A stretch of 64,000 nucleotides of DNA from Pseudactinotalea suaedae (GTDB lineage Bacteria; Actinomycetota; Actinomycetes; Actinomycetales; Beutenbergiaceae): assembly GCF_009733815.1 (NCBI RefSeq), contig NZ_WNXY01000002.1, positions 372,001-436,000 of the forward strand, in the 5' to 3' direction. Made by a program: the position numbers and the translations under genes. Within the stretch, counting starts at the first letter, position 1. Each line of letters begins with the position of its first letter. The notes under the pieces are model-generated. The model did not search any database and had not been told where the DNA came from. It saw nothing but the letters and a program-made list of their open reading frames with translations. Positions 41,522 through 50,295 of the stretch are shown piece after piece.

Positions 41522-43098
41522 CGCTTGGTGCCCGCCTGCCCGCCCTGGGCGGCCATGGCCTGGGCGAACGCGCCCTGAGGGTTCGGTACGTGCACACCGA
41601 TCGCGATCGCGATCAGGGTCGCGGCCAGCTGCCACGGCAGCAGCGTCACGGGTGAGGCCACGGCCACGATGCCCAGGATCAGCGGGACGAGGCAGATCAC
41701 GACGATGTCCGGCCCCTTCGCGATCATGCCGAACAGGCCGGGCGGGATCGGTGGCCCCATCGGGTTGGCGACCAGCGGCTTGGACCAGTCGGCCGGCTTG
41801 CGGTAGGCGCCGCGGATGGCGCCGGCGGCGAACACCGGGCCGGCTGCGGCGGCCAGCGGCAGCCACGGGGAGATGTCCAGACCGGTCAGCCAGGCCCAGG
41901 AGCCGACGGTCACGACGGTCCAGAGCAGCATCACGCCCCCCGGCCAGATCAGCCGGATGCGACGGATCTGCTCGGCGGCGATCGGGAACGCGCGGTCGAG
42001 CACCGGGGCCATCTCGGCGCGGCGGGCACCCTCGGCGAGCGCCAGGGCGGAGGCGTACCCGGCCACGAGGACACCGACCAGGGTGGTCCAGCTCGCCCAG
42101 CCCGCGAGCGTGACGACGATCGGGACGACCGCCCAGACGAGCACGGCGATCACGTGCCGCCGGGAGCGCAGCGTCACCAGCGCGTCACCGCTGACCAGCG
42201 CGGTCACCGGGCCGCGGACCCAGCCGAACGAGCGGGACCGGCGTCGGGCGTCGGGCTGGGAGGTGATGCTCAGCGCGCGGCCGAGCTCACGGGTGTCCAG
42301 GGAGGTGACCGCGCCCGCGGCATAGGCGGTGACCGCACCCCGCGCGCGGATCTGTGCGCCCGAGATGTCGTCGAGGTGCCGCTCGGTCGAGACGTGCAGG
42401 AACACGGCAACGACCAGGAGCACGGCCGCCGCCACGGTCGCGACCTGCGGCGAGAGCGGTGCGGGGGCGGCGGGGCGCAGCAGCACCAGGGCGATCGCGA
42501 GCAGCGGTGCCGCGACCACCAGACCCTCGCCGATCGCCACGGCCGGGTGCGCGGCCCGCCCCGAGCCGCTCACCTGCGTGCGGGCCACCGCGAGCACCGC
42601 GGTGAGCCCGATCGTGCCGCCGAGAGCGGCGGCGAAGCCGATGTCCGCGCCGCTCGCTCCCGCCATCGTGCCCGCGAGCGCGCCGATCCCGAGACCGAGC
42701 GCGGCCGCGATCACCGTGACGACGGTCAGCCGCGGACGCAGCAGCCCACGCCTGTCCACCGGCGTCGGCAGCAGCCAGGCGGCCTGCCCGCCGCCGAGGC
42801 CCACCGGCCCGAGCCGCCCGGCGAGGCTGATGGCGGCCCCGGTGGCGACCACGCCGGCGGCGATGCCGAGCCAGGCGGGGTCGAGCACCACGTCCGCTGT
42901 CGAGGACCGCAGCCTGGCACTGAGCATCTGGCTGGCACCGAACGCCATGGCTGCCGCCACCAGGAGGCTGAAGACGAACGTGTAGACCTCGCCGACGACG
43001 TCACCGATGGCACCGCCGCCGTGGGACTCGGTGGCCGCGCGGGTGAGGCGCCGCAGGTCTCGGCCGGTGAGCGGCGTGACCTCCGCGAGCCCGGTCAC
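41518..43098 (-). CDS. ABC exporter membrane subunit (polytopic, DUF-type)
   Basis: A 526-residue membrane protein with about 12 hydrophobic segments arranged in two halves (VVGEVYTFVFSLLVAAAMAF near 35; repeated Ala/Val/Leu segments to the C-terminus). It overlaps the ATPase gene by GTGA, so it is its permease. I cannot name the substrate. The arrangement recalls actinobacterial ABC-2-type exporters of unknown role. The C-terminal tail PNPQGAFAQAMAAQGGQAG is hydrophilic. Confidence 0.78.
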   Translation of the reverse strand: MTGLAEVTPLTGRDLRRLTRAATESHGGGAIGDVVGEVYTFVFSLLVAAAMAFGASQMLSARLRSSTADVVLDPAWLGIAAGVVATGAAISLAGRLGPVGLGGGQAAWLLPTPVDRRGLLRPRLTVVTVIAAALGLGIGALAGTMAGASGADIGFAAALGGTIGLTAVLAVARTQVSGSGRAAHPAVAIGEGLVVAAPLLAIALVLLRPAAPAPLSPQVATVAAAVLLVVAVFLHVSTERHLDDISGAQIRARGAVTAYAAGAVTSLDTRELGRALSITSQPDARRRSRSFGWVRGPVTALVSGDALVTLRSRRHVIAVLVWAVVPIVVTLAGWASWTTLVGVLVAGYASALALAEGARRAEMAPVLDRAFPIAAEQIRRIRLIWPGGVMLLWTVVTVGSWAWLTGLDISPWLPLAAAAGPVFAAGAIRGAYRKPADWSKPLVANPMGPPIPPGLFGMIAKGPDIVVICLVPLILGIVAVASPVTLLPWQLAATLIAIAIGVHVPNPQGAFAQAMAAQGGQAGTKR

Positions 43099-43799
43099 AG
43101 CGCCTCGATCGCCGCGGCTGCCTGCTCGGGCTTGACGACGCGCGCCTGGTCCTCACCGATGATGAGCGCCTTGGTGGCGACGGTGCGCACCAGCACCGGG
43201 TCGTGGGTCGCGAGCACCACACCGCCCTTCGCGGCCACGCGCTCATCGACCAGCCGCTCGGCGAGCCTGTCGCGCATGCCGGCATCGAGCCGCTGCTCCG
43301 GCTCGTCGAGCAGCATCAGGGTGCGCGGCCGGACGAACGCCGACGCGAGCAGCAGCCTGCGGCGCTGCCCGGAGGACAGCGCGGTCGGCAGCGCGTGCTG
43401 GCGCGGCGTGAGGCCGAACTCCTCGACCACCTCGGTGACGAGATCGCTGACCTGGGTCATGCCGTGCCCGCGCGCGGTCAGCAGCAGGTGCTCACGCACG
43501 GTGAGCGCGGGGAGGTAGGAGTCCTCGTCGAGCACCGTGGCGACCTCGGCACGGAACCGCTGAGACCGCTCGTCGACCGGTTCTCCCAGCACGTCGATAT
43601 GACCGCCGAGCGGCTCGAGCAGTCCCGCGATCGCGCGCAGGAACGTCGACTTGCCGGTGCCGTTGGCGCCGACGACGGCGAGCGCCTCGCCGCGCCCGAT
43701 CGCGACCTTGATCGGCGGGCAGACGGCGGACTCGGCGGTGCTGCCGTACCCGACGAGGAGTCCCGTGGCGCGGACCAGCACGTCACGCTTGTCAGACAC
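43095..43799 (-). CDS. ABC transporter ATP-binding protein
   Basis: A 234-residue ATPase of an export-type ABC system. Walker A is VVGANGTGKSTFLRAI, the signature ALSSGQRRRLLLASAF, Walker B TLMLLDEPEQRLD, and the H-loop LATHDPVLV. The GTG start lies inside the 3' end of recG (8-base overlap). It pairs with the overlapping permease gene, and the pair is an insertion between recG and rsmD compared with common actinobacterial order. Confidence 0.88.
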   Translation of the reverse strand: MSDKRDVLVRATGLLVGYGSTAESAVCPPIKVAIGRGEALAVVGANGTGKSTFLRAIAGLLEPLGGHIDVLGEPVDERSQRFRAEVATVLDEDSYLPALTVREHLLLTARGHGMTQVSDLVTEVVEEFGLTPRQHALPTALSSGQRRRLLLASAFVRPRTLMLLDEPEQRLDAGMRDRLAERLVDERVAAKGGVVLATHDPVLVRTVATKALIIGEDQARVVKPEQAAAAIEAL

Positions 43800-46062
43800 G
43801 GTCCAAGAACTCCTCGTGGTCGGGATCGACGAGCTGCGTGATCGCGATCAGCAGCTCGGGGTGGTGCGCGAGGTTGGGGTCCTCGCTGATGAGCTCGCGG
43901 GCGTCGGCGCGTGCCTGCTCGATGATGTCGGCGTCCGCGATCACCCGCAGCAGCCGCAGCGAGGTGGCACGACCGGACTGCGCGGCCCCCAGGATGTCAC
44001 CCTCACGGCGCTGCTCGAGATCGGCCTCCGCCAGTCGGAACCCGTCGAGCGTCTCCGCCAGGATCGTGAGCCGTTCCTGAGAGCTGGACCCGGCCTCGGT
44101 CCAGCTGACCACGAGGCAGGTGCCGGGCTTGCTGCCCCGGCCGACGCGACCGCGCAGCTGGTGCAGCTGGGACAGGCCGAACCTGTCGGCGTCGAGCACC
44201 ACCATCATGGTGGCCTCGGGCACGTCGACGCCGACCTCGATCACGGTCGTGCTGACGAGCACCGGCACCGCGCCCCAGGCGAAGGCGGCCATCGCCGCAT
44301 CCTTCTCCTCGGTGGTCAGGCGGCCGTGCATGACGCCGATCGCTGCGGGGTCGAGCCCGCTGAAGCGCCGCAGCCACGCCGCCGCGTCCTCGACGTTCGC
44401 CGTGCTGTCGGGGCCGCCGTCGACGAGCTCGGTCGCACCCGGTGACCGCTTCTGCTCGCCCTCACCGGTGAGCGAGGCGTCGACGTCGACCCCCTCCTCC
44501 TCCTGCGTGGAGGAGATCCGCGGGGCGACGACGTAGACCCGCCCGCCGCCGTCGATCTCCTCGGCGACCTTGGACCAGACCCGCTCCATCCACCGCGCGT
44601 TCCCGGCCGGGACGACATGGGTCGCGATCGGCGAGCGGCCCGCGGGGATCTCGCGCAACGTGGACACCTCGACATCGCCGAAGAACGTCATCGCGACCGA
44701 GCGCGGGATCGGCGTGGCGGTCATGTAGAGCTGGTGAGGCATGACCTTGCCCTTCGCCCGCAGCGCGTCGCGCTGCTCGACGCCGAAGCGGTGCTGCTCG
44801 TCGACGACGACGAGCCCGAGGTCGGCGAACTGGACCCGCTCCCCCAGCAGCGCGTGGGTGCCGACGACGATGCCCGCCTCCCCCGATGCGGCCTGCAGCA
44901 GCGCGGCCTTGCGTGCGGCCGCGCCGAGCGACCCGGTCAGCAGCGCGACCCGGGTGCCCTCGGACGAGCCGCCGAGCATCCCGGCCTCGCCGAGCGGACC
45001 CAGCAGGGCACGGATCGTGCGGGCGTGCTGGTGCGCGAGCACCTCGGTGGGGGCCAGCAGCGCTGCCTGCCCGCCGTTGTCGACCACCTGCAGCATCGCG
45101 CGCAGCGCGACGACCGTCTTGCCGGACCCGACCTCGCCCTGCAGCAGACGCTGCATCGGGGCGGCGGCGGCCAGGTCGGCGCCGATCTCCCCGGCGACGG
45201 CGACCTGGCCGTCGGTGAGCGTGAAGGGCAGCTGGGCGTCGAAGGCGGTGACGAGACCACCCTCGACCGCCGGGCGCGGCTGGGCGTCGAAGGCGGCGAG
45301 ATCGGCCCGACGCCGTGCGAGCGCCGTCTGCAGGAGGAAGGCCTCGTCGTAGCGGAGCCGGTGCCGGGCACGGCTCGAGTCGCGCTTGTCCTCGGGCATG
45401 TGGATCGCACGGAGCGCGGCGAGCTCGGACATCAGCCCGCGCCGGCTCACGATCTCGGCCGGGACCGGGTCGAGGACCTCCGCCTCGGTCAGCGGGTCGA
45501 GCACGGTGCGGATCGCGTCGCGGATCTTCCAGGACGGCAGCTTGGTGGTGGCGCCGTAGATCGGGACCGGCCGCCCCGCCTCGCGCCGGGCGGTCTCCTC
45601 GTCGTCCCAGGAGTCCAGCGGCTCGACCTCCGGGTGGGTGAGCTCGCGCTGCCCGTGCAGACCCTGCTTGAGGGTGCCGGCGAACATCGCGACCGTGCCG
45701 ACCTTGAGCTGCCGCTCGAGATGGCTCGCGAGGTAGGCCTGCCGCGCGAAGAACGTCAGCGGCAGGGTGCTCGTGCCGTCGGAGATCGTCACCGAGATGA
45801 TCTGCATGCGCCGGTCGCGGGCGAACCGCTTGGTGAGGTGCACCACCTCGGCGATGTAGGTCACGGGCTCGCCAGGGGTCCCGACATCGAGCGGCGTGCA
45901 CGCCCCACGCTCGACGTAGCGCCGCGGGTAGTGGCGCAGCAGATCCTCCTCGGTCTCCAGACCGAGCTTGGCCAGCTCGACGCCGGTCCGCTCACCGAAG
46001 CGACGCCCGAGCGGTGAGCGCGCACCGATGGCCTTCGCCTTGTGCCCGCTCACCCGTGCCAC
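43792..46062 (-). CDS. recG: ATP-dependent DNA helicase RecG
   Basis: Branch-migration helicase for stalled replication forks, 756 residues, slightly longer than average. The OB/wedge domain (~60-180) has VTYIAEVVHLTKRF. Helicase motifs are LLQGEVGSGKTVVAL, LAPTEVLAHQH, VVVDEQHRFGVEQR, MTATPIPRS, and QLHQLRGRVGRG. An acidic/Ser insertion near 520-560 (STQEEEGVDVDASLTGEGEQ) separates motifs III and IV. The GTG start is leaderless, with TAGCAT six bases upstream. Confidence 0.95.
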   Translation of the reverse strand: MARVSGHKAKAIGARSPLGRRFGERTGVELAKLGLETEEDLLRHYPRRYVERGACTPLDVGTPGEPVTYIAEVVHLTKRFARDRRMQIISVTISDGTSTLPLTFFARQAYLASHLERQLKVGTVAMFAGTLKQGLHGQRELTHPEVEPLDSWDDEETARREAGRPVPIYGATTKLPSWKIRDAIRTVLDPLTEAEVLDPVPAEIVSRRGLMSELAALRAIHMPEDKRDSSRARHRLRYDEAFLLQTALARRRADLAAFDAQPRPAVEGGLVTAFDAQLPFTLTDGQVAVAGEIGADLAAAAPMQRLLQGEVGSGKTVVALRAMLQVVDNGGQAALLAPTEVLAHQHARTIRALLGPLGEAGMLGGSSEGTRVALLTGSLGAAARKAALLQAASGEAGIVVGTHALLGERVQFADLGLVVVDEQHRFGVEQRDALRAKGKVMPHQLYMTATPIPRSVAMTFFGDVEVSTLREIPAGRSPIATHVVPAGNARWMERVWSKVAEEIDGGGRVYVVAPRISSTQEEEGVDVDASLTGEGEQKRSPGATELVDGGPDSTANVEDAAAWLRRFSGLDPAAIGVMHGRLTTEEKDAAMAAFAWGAVPVLVSTTVIEVGVDVPEATMMVVLDADRFGLSQLHQLRGRVGRGSKPGTCLVVSWTEAGSSSQERLTILAETLDGFRLAEADLEQRREGDILGAAQSGRATSLRLLRVIADADIIEQARADARELISEDPNLAHHPELLIAITQLVDPDHEEFLDRV

Positions 46063-46068
46063 GCAGCG

Positions 46069-46074
46069 ATGCTA
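46069..46074 (-). promoter_or_regulatory. -10 box of the leaderless recG promoter
   Basis: On the minus strand TAGCAT is followed by CGCTGC and the GTG of recG at 46062. It lies within the 47-base gap after the upstream hypothetical gene, so recG has its own promoter. Confidence 0.55.
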
Positions 46075-46109
46075 TCCGCGGCCACCGACGCCGCGGCCGC
46101 CGTGGTGGC

Positions 46110-46676
46110 TCAGGCCATCTCGCAGTAGTCGCACTGCCCGCTCGCCGGCAGCGTCGTGAAGTGGATCGGGCACCGCTCGGGCGCCGGCTCCTCACGCTTG
46201 GGGGGCTTGCGCGTGCGGCGCGCCAGCACCTGCGCCGTCAGCGCCGGGGTACCGCCGTCGGCGGGCAGATCGACCGCGTACCGCTGGTAGCAGAGCAGCC
46301 GGTGCTCGGCCGCGACCATCTCGATGTCGGTACCGGGCGCGCGCGCCGGCTCCTTCTGGGACTGCGGGTACAGCTTGCCCATCGTGCCGTCGTGGTGCAC
46401 GCACAACGACGTGAGCGGCGGCTCGCCCGCGGCCTCGGCGCGCTTGGACACCTCGCCGAGCAACCACCCGATCCACTTGGCCACCGCCATCCGGGTGCGG
46501 ATCCCCGACACCCCCTGCACGCGGGCGGCGAGCTCGTTGTGCGTCGTGACGGCGTGATACTGCTCGGCGACCCCGAGCAGGCGCTCGTGCGCGAGCGGCA
46601 CCCAGATGTTGAGGGCGTCCTGGATCTCCACGGGCGAGCCGTCGCTGACGCGGTATGTCCCTCGTGGGATGGTCAT
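46110..46676 (-). CDS. Hypothetical protein with C-terminal zinc-ribbon-like Cys/His cluster
   Basis: A 188-residue protein I do not recognise. The N-terminal two thirds are a soluble mixed fold (GTYRVSDGSPVEIQDALNIW; GIRTRMAVAKWIGWLLGEV). A basic linker RRTRKPPKREEP is followed by CPIHFTTLPASGQCDYC, a possible zinc-binding knuckle. Its ATG overlaps the stop of a leaderless 13-codon mini-ORF. It occupies the slot between rpmB and recG where a DAK-domain gene is usual in actinobacteria, but shows no resemblance to that. Confidence 0.7.
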   Translation of the reverse strand: MTIPRGTYRVSDGSPVEIQDALNIWVPLAHERLLGVAEQYHAVTTHNELAARVQGVSGIRTRMAVAKWIGWLLGEVSKRAEAAGEPPLTSLCVHHDGTMGKLYPQSQKEPARAPGTDIEMVAAEHRLLCYQRYAVDLPADGGTPALTAQVLARRTRKPPKREEPAPERCPIHFTTLPASGQCDYCEMA

Positions 46677-46714
46677 CGAGCGGCGCTCGCCGTCGGCTTG
46701 CAGGTCGGTGTCAT
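46673..46714 (-). CDS. Leaderless upstream mini-ORF (13 codons)
   Basis: ATG at 46714 is seven bases after a minus-strand TAGTGT (46727-46722), so it should be translated from the 5' end. It encodes MTPTCKPTASAAR and its TGA overlaps the ATG of the hypothetical gene (ATGA). This layout permits translational coupling or leader-peptide control; one Cys codon is present. Confidence 0.45.
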   Translation of the reverse strand: MTPTCKPTASAAR

Positions 46715-46844
46715 GTCCTCGACACTAGCCCTGGCTGGCGAATCGGGTGCCGCCGGCGCCCGCTCGGGCACCTGCCCTCAGCCCGGTGAGCGGTTCCGGG
46801 CACCCGCCCGACGGTCGTGGTCACTGCGCCCCTGCGGCTCGGTG

Positions 46845-46850
46845 TAGACT
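46845..46850 (+). promoter_or_regulatory. Probable -10 box of rpmB
   Basis: TAGACT at 46845-46850 suggests a start near 46857 and a leader of about 83 bases before the GTG at 46940. An AGGAGA site lies in 46929-46934. The -35 is weak. The remaining 46728-46844 sequence shows no gene. Confidence 0.4.
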
Positions 46851-46939
46851 TCCGTGGTTGCCCAGGGCCGGTCGTGGCCCGGCGACCCGACGTCGAATCC
46901 TGCTGTCCACCGCGACGGCGAACAAGCTAGGAGAACCCC

Positions 46940-47131
46940 GTGGCCTCTACGTGTGACGTGTGCGCCAAGTCGCCGAGCTTCGGCCACAGCATCTCGCACT
47001 CCCACCGGCGGACCAAGCGCCGCTGGAACCCGAACATCCAGACCGTCCGCGCGATGGTCGGTGGCACCAAGAAGAAGCTCAGCGTCTGCACCAGCTGCCT
47101 CAAGGCCGGCAAGGTCCAGCGCGCGATCTGA
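46940..47131 (+). CDS. rpmB: 50S ribosomal protein bL28, Cys-containing (C+) form
   Basis: A 63-residue large-subunit protein. Two CxxC pairs (TCDVCAKSP and [10 protein letters not shown]) mark the zinc-binding C+ form; actinobacteria often also have a C- paralogue used under zinc starvation. [20 protein letters not shown] is the conserved core. GTG start with an AGGAGA ribosome site. It lies divergent from the hypothetical-recG side, as is usual near recG in this phylum. Confidence 0.96.
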   Translation: MASTCDVCAKSPSFGHSISHSHRRTKRRWNPNIQTVRAMVGGTKKKLSVCTSCLKAGKVQRAI

Positions 47132-47217
47132 GCGTCCCGCTCGTCGCCTCGAGCCGCTCACCGGTCCCGGTGGGCGGCTCTTCGCGTCCCACCACCCGTG
47201 CCCGCACCGGAGGTTCG

Positions 47218-47736
47218 ATGTCCTGGCAGGTCCGCCGCCCGTCCGCCGCCGATGCCGACGCGATCGCGACGATCAACGTCCGCGCCTGGCAGCACGCCTA
47301 CGCGGGCCTCATGCCCGCGTCCGTGCTCGAGCGCCAGGAGGTCGCGCCGCGCGCGGAGCGGCTGCGGGAGCGTCTCACCTCCGGCACCGGTGCGCCCGGG
47401 TTCGTGGCGGTGGCTCCCGACGGGGTCGTGGCCGGCTACTGCTGGTTCGGCGACTACCGCCCCGACGAGGACCTGCCCGCCCCCGGCGAGGGCTGGGGCG
47501 AGATCTACGCGATCTACGTCGATCCCGACAGGATCGGGACCGGCGCCGGCGCAACGCTGATGACGGCGGCGCTCACCGCCCTGCATCCCCGCCCGGTCGC
47601 CGTCTGGGTGCTCGAGGGCAACGCCCGCGCGCGTGCCTTCTACGAGCGGTTCGGGTTCCGGCACGATGGCACCGTCACCGACTTCGACGCCGGCGGCACC
47701 CCGGTTCCCGAGATCCGCTACGTGGGTCCGTCCTAG
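47218..47736 (+). CDS. GNAT-family N-acetyltransferase
   Basis: A 172-residue acetyl-CoA-dependent acetyltransferase. The N-terminus VRRPSAADADAIATINVRAW is typical of GNAT, the central EIYAIYVDPDRIGTGAGATL holds the R/Q-x-x-G-x-G/A acetyl-CoA loop in the form RIGTGAG, and the C-terminus has VWVLEGNARARAFYERFGF. ATG 47218 follows CCGGAGG; the frame upstream is a shadow of rpmB. The substrate is unknown. It converges on the CBS gene with three bases between. Confidence 0.86.
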   Translation: MSWQVRRPSAADADAIATINVRAWQHAYAGLMPASVLERQEVAPRAERLRERLTSGTGAPGFVAVAPDGVVAGYCWFGDYRPDEDLPAPGEGWGEIYAIYVDPDRIGTGAGATLMTAALTALHPRPVAVWVLEGNARARAFYERFGFRHDGTVTDFDAGGTPVPEIRYVGPS

Positions 47737-47739
47737 CCC

Positions 47740-48171
47740 CTACTGCTGGACGTACGTGACCAGCTGGTCGCGCTCGTCCTGGAGCTCGTCGAGCCGGTTC
47801 TTGACGACGTCACCGATCGAGACGATCGCGTGCAGGTGTCCGTCGACGAGCACGGGCAGGTGCCGCACCCGCAGGTCGGTCATCCGGCGGGCGAGCGACT
47901 CGAGCTCGTCCTCGGGGGCGCAGGTCTGCACCTCGTCGGTCATGATCTCGGCGACCGTGCGCTCCAGCACGCCCGCCCCGTCGGTATGCAGGTGGCGGAC
48001 CACGTCACGCTCGGACACGATGCCCACCACGGTCGTGCCACCGTCCGGTGACACCACGAGGGCACCGATCTTGTGCTCGTCCAGCAGCGCGACCAGCTCG
48101 GCGACCCCCGTGTCCGGAGCCACCGTGACCACATCCGCGCCCTTGCGTCTGATCACTTCGGCGATACGCAT
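47740..48171 (-). CDS. Two-CBS-domain protein
   Basis: A 143-residue protein made of a CBS pair (Bateman module). CBS1 is VTVAPDTGVAELVALLDEHK with GIVSERDVVRHL; CBS2 is MTDEVQTCAPEDELESLARR with VRHLPVLVDGHLHAIVSIGD. Such stand-alone modules bind adenosyl ligands and regulate partners, none of which is adjacent. ATG 48171 is seven bases after a minus-strand CATACC -10, so it is probably leaderless; the longer frame upstream is unsupported. Confidence 0.88.
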   Translation of the reverse strand: MRIAEVIRRKGADVVTVAPDTGVAELVALLDEHKIGALVVSPDGGTTVVGIVSERDVVRHLHTDGAGVLERTVAEIMTDEVQTCAPEDELESLARRMTDLRVRHLPVLVDGHLHAIVSIGDVVKNRLDELQDERDQLVTYVQQ

Positions 48172-48272
48172 GCTCCACGGTATGCCAGAGAGGACGTGCC
48201 GGTGCGGGGAACCGAGCACGGGTTGACTCGACAACCATGCGCGACCGGGACGAATTCGTCACCCGTCGGGGC

Positions 48273-48286
48273 GGCAACCGGTTGCC
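48273..48286. promoter_or_regulatory. 14-bp perfect palindrome between thiL and the CBS gene
   Basis: GGCAACCGGTTGCC is perfectly self-complementary with no spacer, in the 155-base gap 48172-48326. It may be a protein-binding site or part of transcription termination for thiL. No gene is seen in the gap. Confidence 0.3.
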
Positions 48287-48326
48287 TGGTCCGGATGGTC
48301 GCGACGGGCGCCCAGTTCTTCCCGGC

Positions 48327-49292
48327 TCAGGCGCGGAAGTGGTCCCAGCCGAGACCGGCGACGTCCGGCGGGGCGCCGTCGACCGTGACGCGCGCACCGG
48401 CGGCGGCCTCCCGCACGGTGCCGATCGCCCGGAAGCCGCCCGGCAGCGCAGATCCGGGCGGGAAGGTGGCCAGCAGGCCGTGGTCCTCGCCGCCGGTGAG
48501 CGCGAGCGCGAGCGGATCGGTCCCGAGGGTGGCGGCGGCCGCTGCCACGGTCGCGTCCACCAGCGCGGCTGCCGTCAGATCGAGCACCACGCCCGAGGCG
48601 CGCGCCAGCCGGCCCGCGTCCCGGAGCAGGCCGTCGGAGACGTCGAGCAGGGCGGTGGCACCGGCGTCGGCGGCAGCCGGACCGTCGGCGAGCGGCGGCT
48701 CGGGCCGCAGGAACGCGCCGACCGCCTTGCCCAGCTCCGCCGCCCGACCGGCCTCGAGCGCGGCCAGACCCGCCGCGGCCCAGCCGAGGCGGCCCGAGTG
48801 CGCCAGCACGTCTCCCGGGCGGGCACCGCTGCGCAGCACCGGTCGCCGGCCACCGAGGTCACCGAGCGCGGTGACCGCCACCACGAGGCTCTCGCCCGCG
48901 GACAGGTCGCCTCCGACCACACCCACGTGCGGTCCGCAGCCCGCAGCAAGACCCTCGGCCAGCCCGAGCACCCAGGCCACCTCGGTCTGCGGTGGCAGCA
49001 CGAGCCCGACCACCAGCCCCGTGGGACTCGCACCCATCGCCGCGACGTCCGCGAGGTTCTGCGCGGCGGCACGATGCCCCACGTCGGTCGCCGAGCCCCA
49101 GTCGCGGCGGAAGTGGTGGCCCTCGACGAGCAGGTCGGTGGTCACCACCACCCGTGCGTCCGGCGCCGCCAGCACGGCCGCGTCGTCGCCCGGTCCGATC
49201 TCGGTCCTGTCGCCGAACGGGAGCAGCGGGGCGAACCGGGCGATCAGCTCGGTCTCGTCGAGATCAGCGACCCGCTCGCTCGAACCGCCCAC
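48327..49292 (-). CDS. thiL: Thiamine-monophosphate kinase
   Basis: Phosphorylates thiamine monophosphate to the pyrophosphate cofactor. About 321 residues. IGPGDDAAVLAAP holds the metal/ATP Asp pair, TTDLLVEGHHFRRDW, ADVAAMGASPTG, GGDLSAGESLVVAVTALG and TALLDVSDGLLRDAGRLARAS (cited in part: LLDVSDGLLRDAG) are the PurM-like family motifs. GTG 49292 is seven bases after a minus-strand TACAGT -10 and would be leaderless; GTG 49301 overlaps that box and is less likely. Confidence 0.94.
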   Translation of the reverse strand: MGGSSERVADLDETELIARFAPLLPFGDRTEIGPGDDAAVLAAPDARVVVTTDLLVEGHHFRRDWGSATDVGHRAAAQNLADVAAMGASPTGLVVGLVLPPQTEVAWVLGLAEGLAAGCGPHVGVVGGDLSAGESLVVAVTALGDLGGRRPVLRSGARPGDVLAHSGRLGWAAAGLAALEAGRAAELGKAVGAFLRPEPPLADGPAAADAGATALLDVSDGLLRDAGRLARASGVVLDLTAAALVDATVAAAAATLGTDPLALALTGGEDHGLLATFPPGSALPGGFRAIGTVREAAAGARVTVDGAPPDVAGLGWDHFRA

Positions 49293-49344
49293 CTGCGACA
49301 CTGTAGGGGACGGCAGGATCGGTCGACGAAGAGAGGTCAGGCGC

Positions 49345-50295
49345 GTGCGCATCCTTGTCAGCGGCGGCACCGGCATGATCGGATCGGCCCTGCGCGACGC
49401 CGCGGGCAGAGCCGGCCACGAGACCGGGCTGCTGGTGCGCGGCGAACCCCGGGGTCCGCGCGAGTGGCGCTGGGACGCGAGCCGCGGCGACGTGCCGGCC
49501 GAGGCGATCACCTGGGCCGACGCTGTGGTGAACCTCTCCGGAGCGCCGATCGGGCGACTGCCGTGGACCAAGGGCTACCGGCGTGAGCTCGTGCAGAGCC
49601 GCGTGCAGGCGACGCGCGCGCTCGCGAGCGCGATCACCCGGTCGGACTCCCCGCCGTCGGTCCTGCTCAACAGCTCGGGTGTCGGGTACTACGGCGACCG
49701 GCCCGGCGAGCGTCTCGACGAGACGTCGGGTCCGGGCAAGGGCTTCCTCGCCTACCTGAGCCGGCGCTGGGAGGCGGAGGCGCGGGCAGCCGAGTCGGAC
49801 CGGACCCGGGTCGTGACGATCCGCACCGGCCTCGTGCTGGCCGACGGCGGAGCGCTCGCGCCCCTCATGCTCGCCACGCGGCTGGGGCTGGGCGCCCGGA
49901 TGGGTCCGGGAACGCAGGTGTGGCCCTGGATCGCGCTCGAGGACGAGGTCGGCGGCATCCTGCACGCCCTCACCCACGAGGAGGTGAGCGGTCCGGTCAA
50001 CCTGGTCGCGCCGGTCAGGAGCACCAGCGAGGACGTCTCGCGCGCGCTCGCGCACGCGATGGACCGGCCGCACCTGTTCGCGCTGCCCTCGTGGCTGCTG
50101 CGGATCCCGCTCGGCCCGGCTGCCGACGAGGTGCTGCTGCTCAGCCAGCACATCGAGCCCAGCGCCTTGCTCGGCTCCGGGTACCGGTTCCGGGTGACCG
50201 AGCTCGACGACGCGATCGCTCGGGCCCTGCGTGGTGACGACGGTGGTGGCTCCGTCGCAGCCACGGAGCTGAACGCGATGCCGAGGGACCGCTGA
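49345..50295 (+). CDS. TIGR01777-type SDR epimerase (YfcH/SulA-like)
   Basis: A 316-residue extended SDR-fold protein of the YfcH family, nucleotide-sugar epimerase-like with unknown substrate. RILVSGGTGMIGSALRDAA is the NAD(P)-binding loop, AVVNLSGAPIGRLPWTKGYR is the family signature, and SSGVGYYGD carries the Tyr motif. The C-terminal DUF1731-like piece includes PAADEVLLLSQHIEPSALL. GTG 49345 has an AGAGAGG site. It is divergent from thiL and its stop overlaps the CTG start proposed for the next gene. Confidence 0.88.
   Translation: MRILVSGGTGMIGSALRDAAGRAGHETGLLVRGEPRGPREWRWDASRGDVPAEAITWADAVVNLSGAPIGRLPWTKGYRRELVQSRVQATRALASAITRSDSPPSVLLNSSGVGYYGDRPGERLDETSGPGKGFLAYLSRRWEAEARAAESDRTRVVTIRTGLVLADGGALAPLMLATRLGLGARMGPGTQVWPWIALEDEVGGILHALTHEEVSGPVNLVAPVRSTSEDVSRALAHAMDRPHLFALPSWLLRIPLGPAADEVLLLSQHIEPSALLGSGYRFRVTELDDAIARALRGDDGGGSVAATELNAMPRDR

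Noticed and set aside
49293-49344. TPP riboswitch for thiL
   Set aside because: thiL appears leaderless and the gap is too short for the conserved TPP aptamer.
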